Shown: positions 1 to 8,892, counted from the first letter of the stretch. The stretch: DNA of 64,000 nucleotides from CAWAYH01 sp963786195 (GCA_963786195.1 CAWAYH010000002.1:434001-498000); one strand, 5' to 3'. Notes: a model not told the origin generated them from the letters alone. A program made the numbers and translations.

Positions 1-332
1 GGCAGGTCGCGCAGGTATTCGACGTTGGTCTCGCGCTGCTCCTCGAAGTGGTCGAAGGCATCCTCCGGATCGGCGTCCCGGTACAAGTCCAGGTACATCT
101 GCGCATCGTCAGGTTCGAACGTCGGCCGAGTCTCCGCCAGGAACCGGTCGACCCGCATCCGGTAGCAGTGGCCCTCCGAGTGGGAGAGATGGGCCAGGAC
201 CTCGGCCACCGAAAAGCGATCCGGTGCAGGCTTCCACCGCGCGTCGTCGTCCGTCAGTTCCGACATCAGGCCGCGGAGAATGCCGGGCGTGGCCTCCAAC
301 AGGTCGAGGCAAGGCAGTCCGGTCTTCGTCAT
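1..332 (-). CDS. DinB-like family protein, partial (3' end off window)
   Basis: The gene runs off the left edge; its first 110 residues are visible in one clean frame. It resembles the DinB-like superfamily of small four-helix metal-binding proteins, whose members include thiol-dependent transferases and many proteins of unknown function. The signature is DRFSVAEVLAHLSHSEGH at residues 38-55, the second helix, where the histidines would bind a divalent metal. The ATG at 332 lies 9 nt past the stop of the nucleotidyltransferase gene, so it is probably the last gene of the minus-strand operon that begins at 4380. Substrate and role cannot be read from this fragment. Confidence 0.75.
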   Translation of the reverse strand, partial: MTKTGLPCLDLLEATPGILRGLMSELTDDDARWKPAPDRFSVAEVLAHLSHSEGHCYRMRVDRFLAETRPTFEPDDAQMYLDLYRDADPEDAFDHFEEQRETNVEYLRDL

Positions 333-341
333 GCCCTCATC

Positions 342-1306
342 CTACGACGTTCTCGCCGCGGATGTGATCGAGCGATGACGGACGTGCCACTTGAGCCGCA
401 CGTAGTCGGCGAATCCGAGTAGCAGCGGTCTTCGCCGCCACGCCGAATCGGAAGGTCGGAGCCGTCGAGACTGATACCAATGCCATCGCAGGACGTCACG
501 TCTGCTGAACGGTGGCATCCGCGAGAACAACGCGAGCTCGCGCCGTTCCCATCGTGGCGCGGCAGCGGCAGCTCAAGGTGTCCAGGACACACGGAGCGAT
601 TCGTCCGCTGACATGACGCCGAAGCTCGACGAGCGCCGCGTGCAGCCGCACGGTGGTGTGCGTGCGGCGGGCCAGGTCGACCAGTCGCATCCAGTCGATA
701 CGCCCCTGCAGACCGATCGAGAACCGTGGCTGCGTCCACGATCCATCTGGGCGATGGTGCCCAGCTCGGGATCAGCGCGTGTACACAGATATGAAAAACC
801 TGATCGGTGGGACCGAGCACGCGCACCGACGTCCTGCCAACATCGATCGTATCAGCGGCTTCCCAGAACATGTGGTCCACCTCCGGTCCGCCGCCGTTGA
901 TCACACGCCAGTGCAGATCGAGGTTGTGGGCGGGACCGGCGCTGAAAGACCAGGCGTGGTGCAGCCGCATTCGGGTAGGCAGCAGGCCGTACGCGCCAGG
1001 GCCGTCAGCAGTCCAGCCAAGGTCCGCCAGAATCGTGGTGGCGCGTTCGACATCCGCAGGGCGCACGAGCACGTCGACATCGGCCATCGCGCGCATGCCG
1101 AAATTCTGATAGTAGCGAAGCGCCAGCGCCGCGCCCTTGAGGACCAGCGTCGGGAGCCCGGCGTCGTCGAATCGCCGCAGTACCGCAAGCAGGCGCCCTA
1201 TCCGAAGCAGATTCAGTTGAGATGTTTCGAGGTAGGCCGCTCTCGCATCCTCGATGTAATCAGCTTCAGCTGAGGCCGACGCACGCCAAGGGGCATCGGG
1301 AATCAC
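342..1306 (-). CDS. PF14907-type nucleotidyltransferase, frameshifted
   Basis: About 320 residues of the uncharacterised nucleotidyltransferase family (NTP_transf_5, PF14907). In the first frame LVLKGAALA (residues 55-63) and RAMADVDVLV (72-81) form the usual KG...D-x-D nucleotidyltransferase core. The frame then changes near 690 and again near 575; the last segment ends at 342. The start is the GTG at 1306, which overlaps the HprK-like gene's stop as GTGA, so the two are translationally coupled. Family knowledge: such enzymes, paired with HprK-like kinases, tailor some lasso peptides, and they also occur with PqqD proteins of unknown role. Here they share an operon with PqqD and a glycosyltransferase. 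The two shifts are more likely consensus errors than real inactivation. Confidence 0.75.
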
Positions 1307-2088
1307 GGTACGACGCGGTCGGCAAGTTCCAGGATTGCGTCGGCAGCCTGATGCGACTCGCCTCGAGTCCCGCGATATGACCTGGCTGCGGCCGTCACAT
1401 TGATCAGCGCTCGCGGCACCGCGCCGGCCGACGGCAATCGATGGGCCGTGTTGGAGAGGAGTCGCAGCATCGCCTCGCTGGCTGGAACCGGACGAAGGTG
1501 CCACGGTCCCGCAGCCTGAAAGCGGACGTCGATGATCAGGCGGACGGGGACTGCAGCGGTTCCTGCGTGCGCGCTGAGGCTCTCAGGCGACGTGGCCCGT
1601 CTTGCGCCATCGCCATCGCGCACCACGAGATGGCGGGGATAGGGATGGACCCACCCCTTCGAATCGATCGGGCTCAGCTCGTCGGAGTAGTAAACCGCGC
1701 CACGCTCGAGCAGCGCGGCAACCAGCCGGGTCTTGCCAGAACCGCTCGGCCCGGGCATCAGAATCGCGCGTCCCCGCCAGACCACCGCCCCCGCATGCAC
1801 GATCGTGACATCGGGCGCCCGGCGTGTCACTTCGCCATCCAGCCAGTCCTGGAGGCCCACCAATATCTCGTCCGCGTTTCCCGCGCTCGTCACGACGCCG
1901 TCTCCGTCGCGCAGAACGTATTGCTGATCCGATCCCTTCGCCAACGGTCCCGCAATCTCGACACATACGTCAACCGGCCCGGCCGATCGGTCGGGCATCC
2001 AGGGCGAGACGTGCTGCTCAATCGCCGGCATCAGCGGCCCGGCGCATGAGATGGCGACCCGCACCCCGAGAGGGCAAATGCGGAACAC
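1303..2088 (-). CDS. HprK-like P-loop kinase
   Basis: Intact, 261 residues. Walker A is GPSGSGKT (113-120), followed by YYSDE (133-137), the pattern of the HPr kinase/phosphorylase C-terminal domain, here without the N-terminal HPr-kinase domain. Such stand-alone HprK-like proteins sit next to PqqD and nucleotidyltransferase genes in many bacteria, and related ones phosphorylate lasso peptides. The start is the GTG at 2088, sharing one base with the upstream gene's TAG; the stop overlaps the GTG of the nucleotidyltransferase. An in-frame upstream extension exists but reads His/Asp-rich residues that are the other frame of the Thr repeat, so it is not coding. The likely substrate is the neighbouring RRE protein or an unseen peptide (inference). 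Confidence 0.85.
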   Translation of the reverse strand: MFRICPLGVRVAISCAGPLMPAIEQHVSPWMPDRSAGPVDVCVEIAGPLAKGSDQQYVLRDGDGVVTSAGNADEILVGLQDWLDGEVTRRAPDVTIVHAGAVVWRGRAILMPGPSGSGKTRLVAALLERGAVYYSDELSPIDSKGWVHPYPRHLVVRDGDGARRATSPESLSAHAGTAAVPVRLIIDVRFQAAGPWHLRPVPASEAMLRLLSNTAHRLPSAGAVPRALINVTAAARSYRGTRGESHQAADAILELADRVVP

Positions 2089-2837
2089 TAGCCCCTGCGC
2101 CTCGACGGGTCGAGACCGCGCCACAGTCCGCCGGCGTCCCCGGACGTCGACAGCCCCGCGCTCGGCGGATCCGGGAACAGGCTCGTGGTGGTGGGCGACA
2201 GTGTCGTCGTCGTGGTGGTGCTCGTCGTCGTGGGCAACAGTGTCGTCGTCGTAGTGGGTGACAGTGTCGTCGTGGGTGACAGTGTCGTCGTGGTGGTGAC
2301 AAACAACGTGGTTGTCGTCGTCGTTGTCGTCCAGGAAGGAGAGTGGTCGATGTCGGCCCTCCTGTTGTTCCCGGGCCCACCGTCGTTGACGGGCCGGGCG
2401 CTCCTGTCGTGGACGTCGTCTGCCCAGGCGATCCACTCTGTCGCGCCAAAACGTGCTGCTCGGTCAACGTCAACGTCAGCACCAGCGGGGCAAGAAAGGC
2501 AGCAGACACTCCACCGATCTTCAGCAAGACCTCGCGGCGCGATGCCCGATTCGCGACGTCCTCCGCGGCACGGCTCGACCAGGCCGACGCGCTCGAGCTG
2601 GCGAAGCGCATCTTCGGCAACCGCACGCGGCTCGGGGAGACCTGTGACGCGCTGTATGACGTCGGCGATGTCGGCGACGGTCGCCGGTTCGCGACAGCAT
2701 TCCCAGACGAGCGCCGCGGTCTGGTTGAGCGAGTGGATCGCCTCGGATGTGGTGTCGAACACGGCGGCCGATCCGTCGGGCAATCGCTCGACCAGGAACC
2801 GATCCGATTCAGGCCGCCGAAAGTGCGTATCGGGCAT
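2088..2837 (-). CDS. PqqD/RRE-like protein with RR-membrane segment and Thr-rich tail (two compensating frameshifts)
   Basis: Residues 10-89 form a PqqD-like RiPP-recognition domain (FLVERLPDGSAAVFDTTSEA, then AALVWECC and a C-terminal wing). The start ATG at 2837 has a strong GGAGGA ribosome site. From about 2570 the sensible reading moves one frame: it gives ASRREVLLKIGG followed by a hydrophobic stretch of about 20 residues (FLAPLVLTLTL), like a Tat-type or stop-transfer signal. The reading then returns to the first frame as a Thr/Ser/Pro tail (TTTTTLSP-type repeats) that ends at 2088. The two shifts cancel, so the start and stop share a frame. The protein therefore looks like RRE + membrane anchor + mucin-like external tail. 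Its operon partners are a glycosyltransferase, a kinase and a nucleotidyltransferase. I know of PqqD proteins with a C-terminal RR-hydrophobic tail in Acidobacteriota; the Thr-rich extension is unfamiliar. Confidence 0.75.
   Translation of the reverse strand: MPDTHFRRPESDRFLVERLPDGSAAVFDTTSEAIHSLNQTAALVWECCREPATVADIADVIQRVTGLPEPRAVAEDALRQLERVGLVEPCRGGRRESGIAPRGLAEDRWSVCCLSCPAGADVDVDRAARFGATEWIAWADDVHDRSARPVNDGGPGNNRRADIDHSPSWTTTTTTTTLFVTTTTTLSPTTTLSPTTTTTLLPTTTSTTTTTTLSPTTTSLFPDPPSAGLSTSGDAGGLWRGLDPSRRRG
2184..2335. repeat. GTC/GTG-rich minisatellite encoding the Thr tail
   Basis: Imperfect tandem repeats of a unit close to GACAGTGTCGTCGTGGTG on the plus strand. On the minus strand they encode the TTTT-LSP-TTT tail of the PqqD-like protein. 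Unit lengths vary by multiples of three in most places, which keeps the Thr frame open; the other two minus frames read His/Asp-rich or Arg/Pro-rich sequence. Repeat number is likely to vary between strains by slippage (inference). Confidence 0.8.
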
Positions 2838-2890
2838 CGTCTTTCCTCCATCTCGCCAGGACCGTTGTTGCAGTACAGCGCGCGCCCACG

Positions 2891-4380
2891 TCAGAGCAGG
2901 CAGGGAGCGGCCGCAACACCCGGAAGGTGTGCCGGTGCCTGACGCTCGAGGTGATTTGCGCAGAACCGGACGATTCCGCCGTACTGCCGCAGCCACAGCG
3001 CCATTCGTGTGGGCGTGGCTGGCAGAGCGGCGAGCATCGACTCGAAAACGGGACGGTTGTAAGCGATGGCAGCACTGCGCGCTGGAAATAGAAGGGTCGA
3101 CCAGGTGCTGTCCGTCACCTGTCCAACCCGGCGACCGATCTCGTCGAGCACTGAGGGGTTCGCGATCGCGTCAGAGTCGAGCACGAGGACGTTGCCGAGG
3201 CCGTGGCGCCGGGCTTCATCGACGATCGCTCTGTGCGAGAGCGCGTCAGCCGATCTCGGGGCACGACGGCGTTGCGATGGCGTCGTACCGTCGGACACGA
3301 GCGGGGATGCCGGCATCCTCGAGCATTTTCGTCACCTGACTCCAGGTGTACTGCCAGCGCTCGTCATGGATCACGTAGACGGCGTCGATGCGATGAAATG
3401 GGCTCGCTATCTCCCGCATGCTCGGTCCGGCGATGCGATCGGCCGGCTCGGTTCCGATCAAGGTTCGAAAGTGATCGATCATCGGTGCCAGGTCCCATCC
3501 GAGCTCATCGAACGCGATGACGTAGTTTCGAATGCGGTCGTCCCAGAGGTTGGGGTATTGAACGGCGTTTGCGCGCCGGAACCGGTGAACCCAGCCGAGG
3601 AACGGCAGGCAGAGGACCCGGCCGCCGCCCCGGCGGACTTTCTCGTGGAGGTACCCCTCCTCGCCCCCGAATCCGCTCATGCGGGGATTGAGTCCGGGCC
3701 ACGCGTCGCGGCGGCACACGAAGAGGCCGAGCCCCTGCATCGGAATCTCGAACGGTTCTCCGTCGGGATCGATACCGCGATCGTCCGTCGCCCATGTGCC
3801 GTACATGCCGCCGCGCCACTCCGTCGCAAAATGTGTGAACAGAGTTCGCAGGTCGTCGCAGATCAATGGTCCCTGGAGCAGGTCCCGCGTATCGCGGTGG
3901 GCCTTCAAGTAATCGATCAGCCGGGATAGCCCGCCCGCTGGAATGAGCACATGCGAGTCCACGCAGAGCACGAACTCCGATGTGGCCTCGCGAAACAGCA
4001 CGTCGCGCGCGGCTGTGCTGACAACCCGCGAGTACCGGCAGGTACCGCAGTCCAGGAATCCAGTCGCACAGGCTACGGATCGACTCGGACTGCGCTCCGT
4101 CGGGATGATTGTCGAGCAAGAGGAAGTCGACGTCGTTTGCGACTTCTGGGTGGAACATCCGGATGGATTGAATCGTGAAGTAGGCGCCGTCGAAATCGTC
4201 GTAGACGGCCAGTGCGATCGTCAGCAGCCTGGCAGGGCGGCCTGTCGGCGTCGGCGCCGGGCCGATGGCAGGGACGAGCGTTCTGTCGAGCGCCTGGCTC
4301 ACCTGTGTGACGAACGGTGAGTCCGGCGGAAGTCGCGACAGGATGTCGATGACCGCCGTTGGATGAAGCGTCTGGCTCAT
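2891..4380 (-). CDS. Two-domain glycosyltransferase (GT2-like + GT25-like), frameshifted
   Basis: About 495 residues in three frames joined near 4020 and 3250. The N-terminal half is GT2-like: LLTIALAVYDDFDGAYFTIQ, then LLLDNHPDG, then FVLCVDSHVLIPAG, where DSH takes the place of the usual DxD. It closes with GFGGEEGYLHEKVRRGGG. The second half begins IDAVYVIHDERWQYT and continues ALSHRAIVDEARRHGLGNVL ending VLDSDA, which resembles the start of LPS glycosyltransferase family 25. The break at 3250 is one extra base in a CC pair (removing it turns a premature stop into EIADALSHRA). The ATG at 4380 is the first gene of the minus-strand operon, divergent from the DUF2079 gene. It would add sugars to a peptide, protein or cell-surface polymer; the neighbours favour a protein or peptide acceptor (inference). 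Confidence 0.75.
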
Positions 4381-4520
4381 CGCAGGTGCATGACGAGTCT
4401 CAGCGGTGCGCCCGTCTATGCGACGCGATGGAACTCGAACGCGAGGCGCATGGTAGTGTAGCGGTGTTTCCGACGTCAACTGGTCCCGAGGGCAATGGAA
4501 GTGGAACCGACCGCCGATCG

Positions 4521-6113
4521 ATGAGCGAGGCCATCGCGACACACGTCATCGATCGATCAACGCGGCTGCGCGCCATGATGGCGCGGTCGTTGGAATGGCT
4601 GCTGACGGTTCATCCGGCGGCGAGTTGCGTCGGGGGAGCCACCCTCGCCTGGATTCTCGTCTTCGGGCGTCTGGCGGTGGCGAACCACCGCAACTTCGGC
4701 ACCTGGTCGTACGACATGGGGATCTACGATCAGGGCTTCTGGCTGGTGTCGCGCGGTGGCAGCACGTTCATGACCGTGCGCGGCCTCGACTTCTGGGGTC
4801 ACCACTTCAATCCCGTTGCCTTGGCGTTCGCGCCGTTCTATTGGCTGGGTGCTGGGCCGTCGTTCCTGTACGCCGTGCAGGCGATCGCGCTCGGCCTCGG
4901 CGCCGTGCCCACCTATCTGATCGCACGCGACCGGTTCAACACGCCGTGGATGGGGCTGTTGTTCGCAGGCGCCTACCTGTTCTACGCGCCCGTGCAGTGG
5001 ATCTCCTGGGCGATGTTCCATCCCGAAGCGCTCGTGATCACCCCGATGCTCTTTGCGTGGTGGTTCGCGACGCATCGGCGTTGGCGCTCGTTCTTCGCCT
5101 CCGTGCTGCTGGCGCTTTCGATGCGCGAGGACACTGCGCTCGCGATCGTAATGATGGGGTTCGTGCTGCTCGTGTACATGCGTCATCAGCCCGACTACGG
5201 ACGATCCTGGCGGATGGCGGTCGCCGTCATGATGCTCGGTCTTGGTTGGTACTTCATCGCCTCCGCTGTGGTCATCCCGTACTTCAACGGCGGCGAGGCA
5301 CCCTTCTACGTGCAGTTCTTCTACGGCAGCTACGGTGGGACGCTGCCGGACGTTCTCTTCACGATGATCCGGCATCCCGACCGCGTGGTCAGCGATGCCG
5401 TTCAACCCGATCGCCTGCGCTTCTATCGTGACCTCGCCCTCCCCTGGGGCGCTTTGCCTGTAGGAGGACCGGTCACGATGTTGATGGCGTTGCCACAGAT
5501 GATTGCCAGCGTGATCGGCGGCAGTCCTTACGCCAGGATGATCAGGTATCAGTACACCGCGGTGATGATCGCTCCGATTGTCATCTCATCTATCGAGGGC
5601 GCGTGCGTCATGTACCGCAACAAGACGATGCGGCTCGTGATTCCGGTGTGGCTGGCGCTGTGCGCGTATGTGACGAACGTGGCCTGGTCGCCTTCGCCGA
5701 TTGGCAACTTCTACCAGTCAACGTGGGCCAGGCCGTTGCCGCGACACCAGGCAATGCGGGCGGCGCTCGACCACATACCCGCCGACGCTGCGGTTTCGGC
5801 GACCTACAGCCTGCTTCCTCACTTGTCGCACCGTCGGGAGATCTACGACTGGCCCAATCCATTCGTGCCCAGCGTCTGGGGCAACCGCAATTGCGATAAC
5901 CTGCCAGACCCTGCGACGATCGACTACGTTGCGGTCGATCGCGCACAGGTCTCGCCAGCCCAACAGCCGCTGCTCGTGGACATGCTGGACGCGGCCGGAC
6001 CATTCGCGGTCGTCTTCGATCGCGACGACGTGGTCATTGCACGACGGAGAGGGACGGACGTCAAGGTCGACGTAGCACCTCAGCTGGCGACGTGCCCGAG
6101 AAGTGGCTCGTGA
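4521..6113 (+). CDS. DUF2079 multi-spanning membrane protein
   Basis: Intact, 530 residues from the ATG at 4521. It has about ten hydrophobic segments, an N-terminal FGTWSYDMGIYDQGFWL motif and GLDFWGHHFNPV, both typical of DUF2079 (PF09852), a family related to GT-C glycosyltransferases/mannosyltransferases of the inner membrane. The C-terminal 100 residues are soluble and would face outside. An in-frame upstream ATG at 4359 exists but would overlap the divergent glycosyltransferase start, so 4521 is preferred. The 140-bp divergent spacer to the glycosyltransferase suggests joint control. A role in transferring lipid-linked sugars is an inference. Confidence 0.85.
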   Translation: MSEAIATHVIDRSTRLRAMMARSLEWLLTVHPAASCVGGATLAWILVFGRLAVANHRNFGTWSYDMGIYDQGFWLVSRGGSTFMTVRGLDFWGHHFNPVALAFAPFYWLGAGPSFLYAVQAIALGLGAVPTYLIARDRFNTPWMGLLFAGAYLFYAPVQWISWAMFHPEALVITPMLFAWWFATHRRWRSFFASVLLALSMREDTALAIVMMGFVLLVYMRHQPDYGRSWRMAVAVMMLGLGWYFIASAVVIPYFNGGEAPFYVQFFYGSYGGTLPDVLFTMIRHPDRVVSDAVQPDRLRFYRDLALPWGALPVGGPVTMLMALPQMIASVIGGSPYARMIRYQYTAVMIAPIVISSIEGACVMYRNKTMRLVIPVWLALCAYVTNVAWSPSPIGNFYQSTWARPLPRHQAMRAALDHIPADAAVSATYSLLPHLSHRREIYDWPNPFVPSVWGNRNCDNLPDPATIDYVAVDRAQVSPAQQPLLVDMLDAAGPFAVVFDRDDVVIARRRGTDVKVDVAPQLATCPRSGS

Positions 6114-6215
6114 ATCCGGGCAGGTCGCCCGCTCGGAAGCTCGGGGGCTCGGTGCGCGTCGTAACCGTCAGAGTGCCACGGGAGCAGCAAGCCGGATCAG
6201 GCAGCGATTCTCGAC

Positions 6216-6986
6216 GTGATGAAATCCCCGATTCTCGCGTCGGACATCCCGCTCAAGCTGACCGCCTACTCGTTCCAGGATCCTGGCTCGACGAAGGTCA
6301 GGCTGCTCGTCGCCGCCGAGGTCGATCGTGCCGTGAACCCCGACGGTGCCATGGCGCTCGGCGCGGTCGCCGTGGACGCGAAGGGAACCGTGGTCGCGAG
6401 TCAGTTTGCTGCGGAGCTCACCGGCCCCATTCGAGCGGGGACGAGCACTCAGTCGTTTTTCGGCGCGCTGCTGGTCGAGCCCGGTCCCTACACCGTAAAG
6501 ATCGCTGTCGTCGACGATGGGGGCCGGCGGGGGAGCGTCCAGCGCGAGGTGCGCGCCTACGTCACCCGACTCGGGCCGTTCCGGGTTACCGATCTGCTGA
6601 TCGGTCAACGCAACGTGACAGGCGATGAAATCGCCGCGACCGATCAGCCGGTCGCCGCCGTCGCGCCGACAGTCGCGGCGGACTTTGCCGGGACGACCCT
6701 GCATGCGTATCTGGAGCTGTCATCCGAGTCACCGGAGGCGCTGGCGTCGCTGACCGTCACCGTGGAGGTCGCGGGCACGGCGACGTCGCTCCCGATGGAA
6801 AGCGCCGTGGCCGTGCTGCAGCAGCCCGATGCCGATCCCGGGAGCCGTGCCGCGGCTGCGGCTTTGTCCCTCGGGCTGTTACCCGCCGGCAACTACGTCG
6901 CGCGGGCGATCGTTGCTGCCGGCGGCCGCAAAGTCGGGCAGGTCACTCGACCGTTCCGGATCGTCAAGCCGGAACTCCCACGGTAG
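6216..6986 (+). CDS. C-terminal part of a VWFA-related acidobacterial protein, 5'-truncated
   Basis: The 256 residues match the C-terminal region of the secreted VWFA-related proteins common in Acidobacteriota: LTAYSFQDPGSTKVRLLVAA, then NPDGAMALGAVAVD, then PGPYTVKIAVVDDGGRRGSV, and GNYVARAIVAAGGRKVGQV near the end. The expected signal peptide and von Willebrand A domain are missing. The same frame continues upstream only to about 6170, and immediately before it lies the DUF2079 stop at 6113. No convincing start or ribosome site is visible; the GTG-ATG at 6216 is arbitrary. It is probably the remnant of a gene cut by a deletion or recombination rather than an expressed protein. It could also be an assembly join. 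Confidence 0.55.
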   Translation: MMKSPILASDIPLKLTAYSFQDPGSTKVRLLVAAEVDRAVNPDGAMALGAVAVDAKGTVVASQFAAELTGPIRAGTSTQSFFGALLVEPGPYTVKIAVVDDGGRRGSVQREVRAYVTRLGPFRVTDLLIGQRNVTGDEIAATDQPVAAVAPTVAADFAGTTLHAYLELSSESPEALASLTVTVEVAGTATSLPMESAVAVLQQPDADPGSRAAAAALSLGLLPAGNYVARAIVAAGGRKVGQVTRPFRIVKPELPR

Positions 6987-7078
6987 CTCCTCAAATCTCG
7001 CGAGTTCGTTCATGAAAACGACACTTCCGTCATCGATACTCGCTGAGTGTTCAGCGTTTCACGATACGATCCAGCGGC

Positions 7079-7979
7079 ATGAAGCGTCCGGTGGCGATCG
7101 TCGGAGCGCCATCCAGCATCTGGCATCCGGCCGTACGATAGCGGCGAAGTCCGGCATCTCGATCGAGCCCCCGGCATTCTGCGGGAGCTCGGCATCGTCG
7201 ATCGCCTGGCCGCTGCCGATCTGGGCGATGTCGTCCCGCCTGCCTATCGAGACTACGTCCGACCGCCTGGTCGTGCGCGTCACGAACCCGAGGTCGCCGC
7301 TTATTGCGCATCGCTGGGCGAGCGCGTTGCGGACGCGGCGGCCGATGGGCGGTTTGTCGTGGTTCTCGGCGGCGACTGCAGCATCGTGCTCGGAGGTCTG
7401 CTGGGTGCCCGGCGCGCGAGCGGTGGTCCCGTGGGTCTCGCCTACGTGGACGGCGCCGACTTTGCGACGCCCGACGAATCGCCGACCGGTTCCGTGGCCA
7501 GCATGTGCCTCGGGCTCGCGGTGGGGCGTGGCGACACGCCGCTCGCGCGGCTCGCCGGCGCGGAGCCGCTCGTCGATGGACGGGACGTCGCGCTCGTGGG
7601 TCGACGTGACGCGGCGGACCCGTGGTACGGACACGCGGCGCTGGCTGCGTCGGAGGTTCTGGACATTCCCGACGCGGCGCTCGTCGAGCGTGGATCAGAC
7701 GAGGTCGCGGCATCCGCGGTGGCGCGGCTGACCTCGGCGAGGTTGAAGGGATTCTGGATTCACCTCGACGCCGATGTGATCAACCCGACGGACATGCCGG
7801 CCGTGGACTCGCCTGAGCCCGGTGGCCCGACGCTCGATCAGATCGTGAAGCTTCTGGCGCCTTTGATCCGTCACCCGCGTGCGCTGGGACTCGAGCTGAC
7901 GATTTACGATCCTGGCCTCGATCCCGATCGCGCGTGCGCTGGGCGGCTCGTCGCGTTGCTCGAAGCATTGATAGTCTAG
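7079..7979 (+). CDS. Arginase-fold (ureohydrolase superfamily) protein, one frameshift
   Basis: About 299 residues. The N-terminus MKRPVAIVGAPSSIG runs into an inserted T near 7119; beyond it the frame gives RAPGILRELGIVDRLAAADL. GGDCSIVLGG matches the GGDHS/GGDCS metal-binding loop, VDGADFATPDESPTG matches the D-x-H-x-D loop, and FWIHLDADVINPTDMPAVDS matches the third metal loop. In relatives I recall DGHAD; here the histidine codon is absent, leaving DGAD. The stop overlaps the convergent GNAT gene by 4 bp. A TACGAT -10-like box ends 8 nt before the ATG, so the mRNA may be leaderless. Substrate unknown: arginase, agmatinase or formiminoglutamase chemistry cannot be told apart here. Confidence 0.8.
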
Positions 7980-8764
7980 GGCGCCTCTCCGAATCCACGA
8001 GTCAGATACGCCCACGGGCCGCGCGAGAACACGACGATCTCGCCGACCGGTGTGAATCCGAGCTTCCGCGCCAGCGCCAGCGACGCCGCGTTCGATTCCA
8101 TGGCGCACCAGACCGGCTCGCGGCCCTCTTCTCTCATGCGCGCGGTCATGAGATCGACCACGCGTTCCGCGAGACCGCGCCGCCGGTACTGCTCCAGCGT
8201 GTCGATGGACACGTCCCAGAGCGTTTCCGTCAGCCAGCAGGGATAGCAGAACGACGCCGGCACGCCGCCGACCAGCGCCGCAGCGATCGGCGCGGTTTCT
8301 CTCGCATGCGTGAGCTCGTAGCGCAGGCCCGGCGGGAGATGGTCGAGGCGGTCATCTGCTCCCAGCAGCCGGACCACCACCTCGTCTGGCGCTGCATTCG
8401 CGTCGGGCGGCGTCGTCAGCCGGTGCAGGATGGCGCACTCCGGCGTCCACGCGTGCCCCGAGCTCGACGCAGGGCTCGCGCTGAGCGCCTGGCGGACGTG
8501 CTCTGCGTTGTCGTGCTGCGCGATGACGGGCGTCATGTCGGTCACGCCCTCTACCGCGTGCGCGATGTGCTCGTGCGCCGGCCGGCCGACCACTCCCACG
8601 ACCGCGAGCGCGCCGGAGAGTGCGCGCACGACGAAGCCTCCGTCGACGCTGTCGCCGCCGGGGACCGTCGCGCGGCCGCTGAGGAGCATGCCCCGGATGT
8701 CGATCCAGTCGGGTGTGTCGGGCAGGGATTTGGCCAGACGTAGGGGGATTGAAGTTGAGTCCAT
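7976..8764 (-). CDS. GNAT-family N-acetyltransferase
   Basis: Intact, 262 residues starting at the ATG at 8764. The C-terminal third has the acetyl-CoA pyrophosphate loop YRRRGLAERVVDLMTARM and the following MESNAASLALARKLGF, the β-bulge helix typical of GNAT proteins. The N-terminal 150 residues are less conserved and contain VVRALSGALAVVGVVGRPAH, like the extra domain of GNAT proteins that act on small molecules. The gene stands alone and converges on the arginase-like gene with a 4-bp overlap. The substrate is not predictable. Confidence 0.8.
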   Translation of the reverse strand: MDSTSIPLRLAKSLPDTPDWIDIRGMLLSGRATVPGGDSVDGGFVVRALSGALAVVGVVGRPAHEHIAHAVEGVTDMTPVIAQHDNAEHVRQALSASPASSSGHAWTPECAILHRLTTPPDANAAPDEVVVRLLGADDRLDHLPPGLRYELTHARETAPIAAALVGGVPASFCYPCWLTETLWDVSIDTLEQYRRRGLAERVVDLMTARMREEGREPVWCAMESNAASLALARKLGFTPVGEIVVFSRGPWAYLTRGFGEAP

Positions 8765-8892
8765 GAGCACGACGCTCGACGGCGAGCTGGCCTTGAAGCT
8801 GGACCCACGCGTATCTTGAGCCGAGGCGATAACAATTGCCGCCACGCACAATCGCACGCTGACCGGCCGCCGCGCCACGGTAAGAAGAAGCG

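Noticed and set aside
2090..2436. His/Asp-rich N-terminal extension of the HprK-like protein, resembling a metal-binding region
   Set aside because: It is the other frame of the Thr-encoding minisatellite; the GTG at 2088 gives a normal family start.
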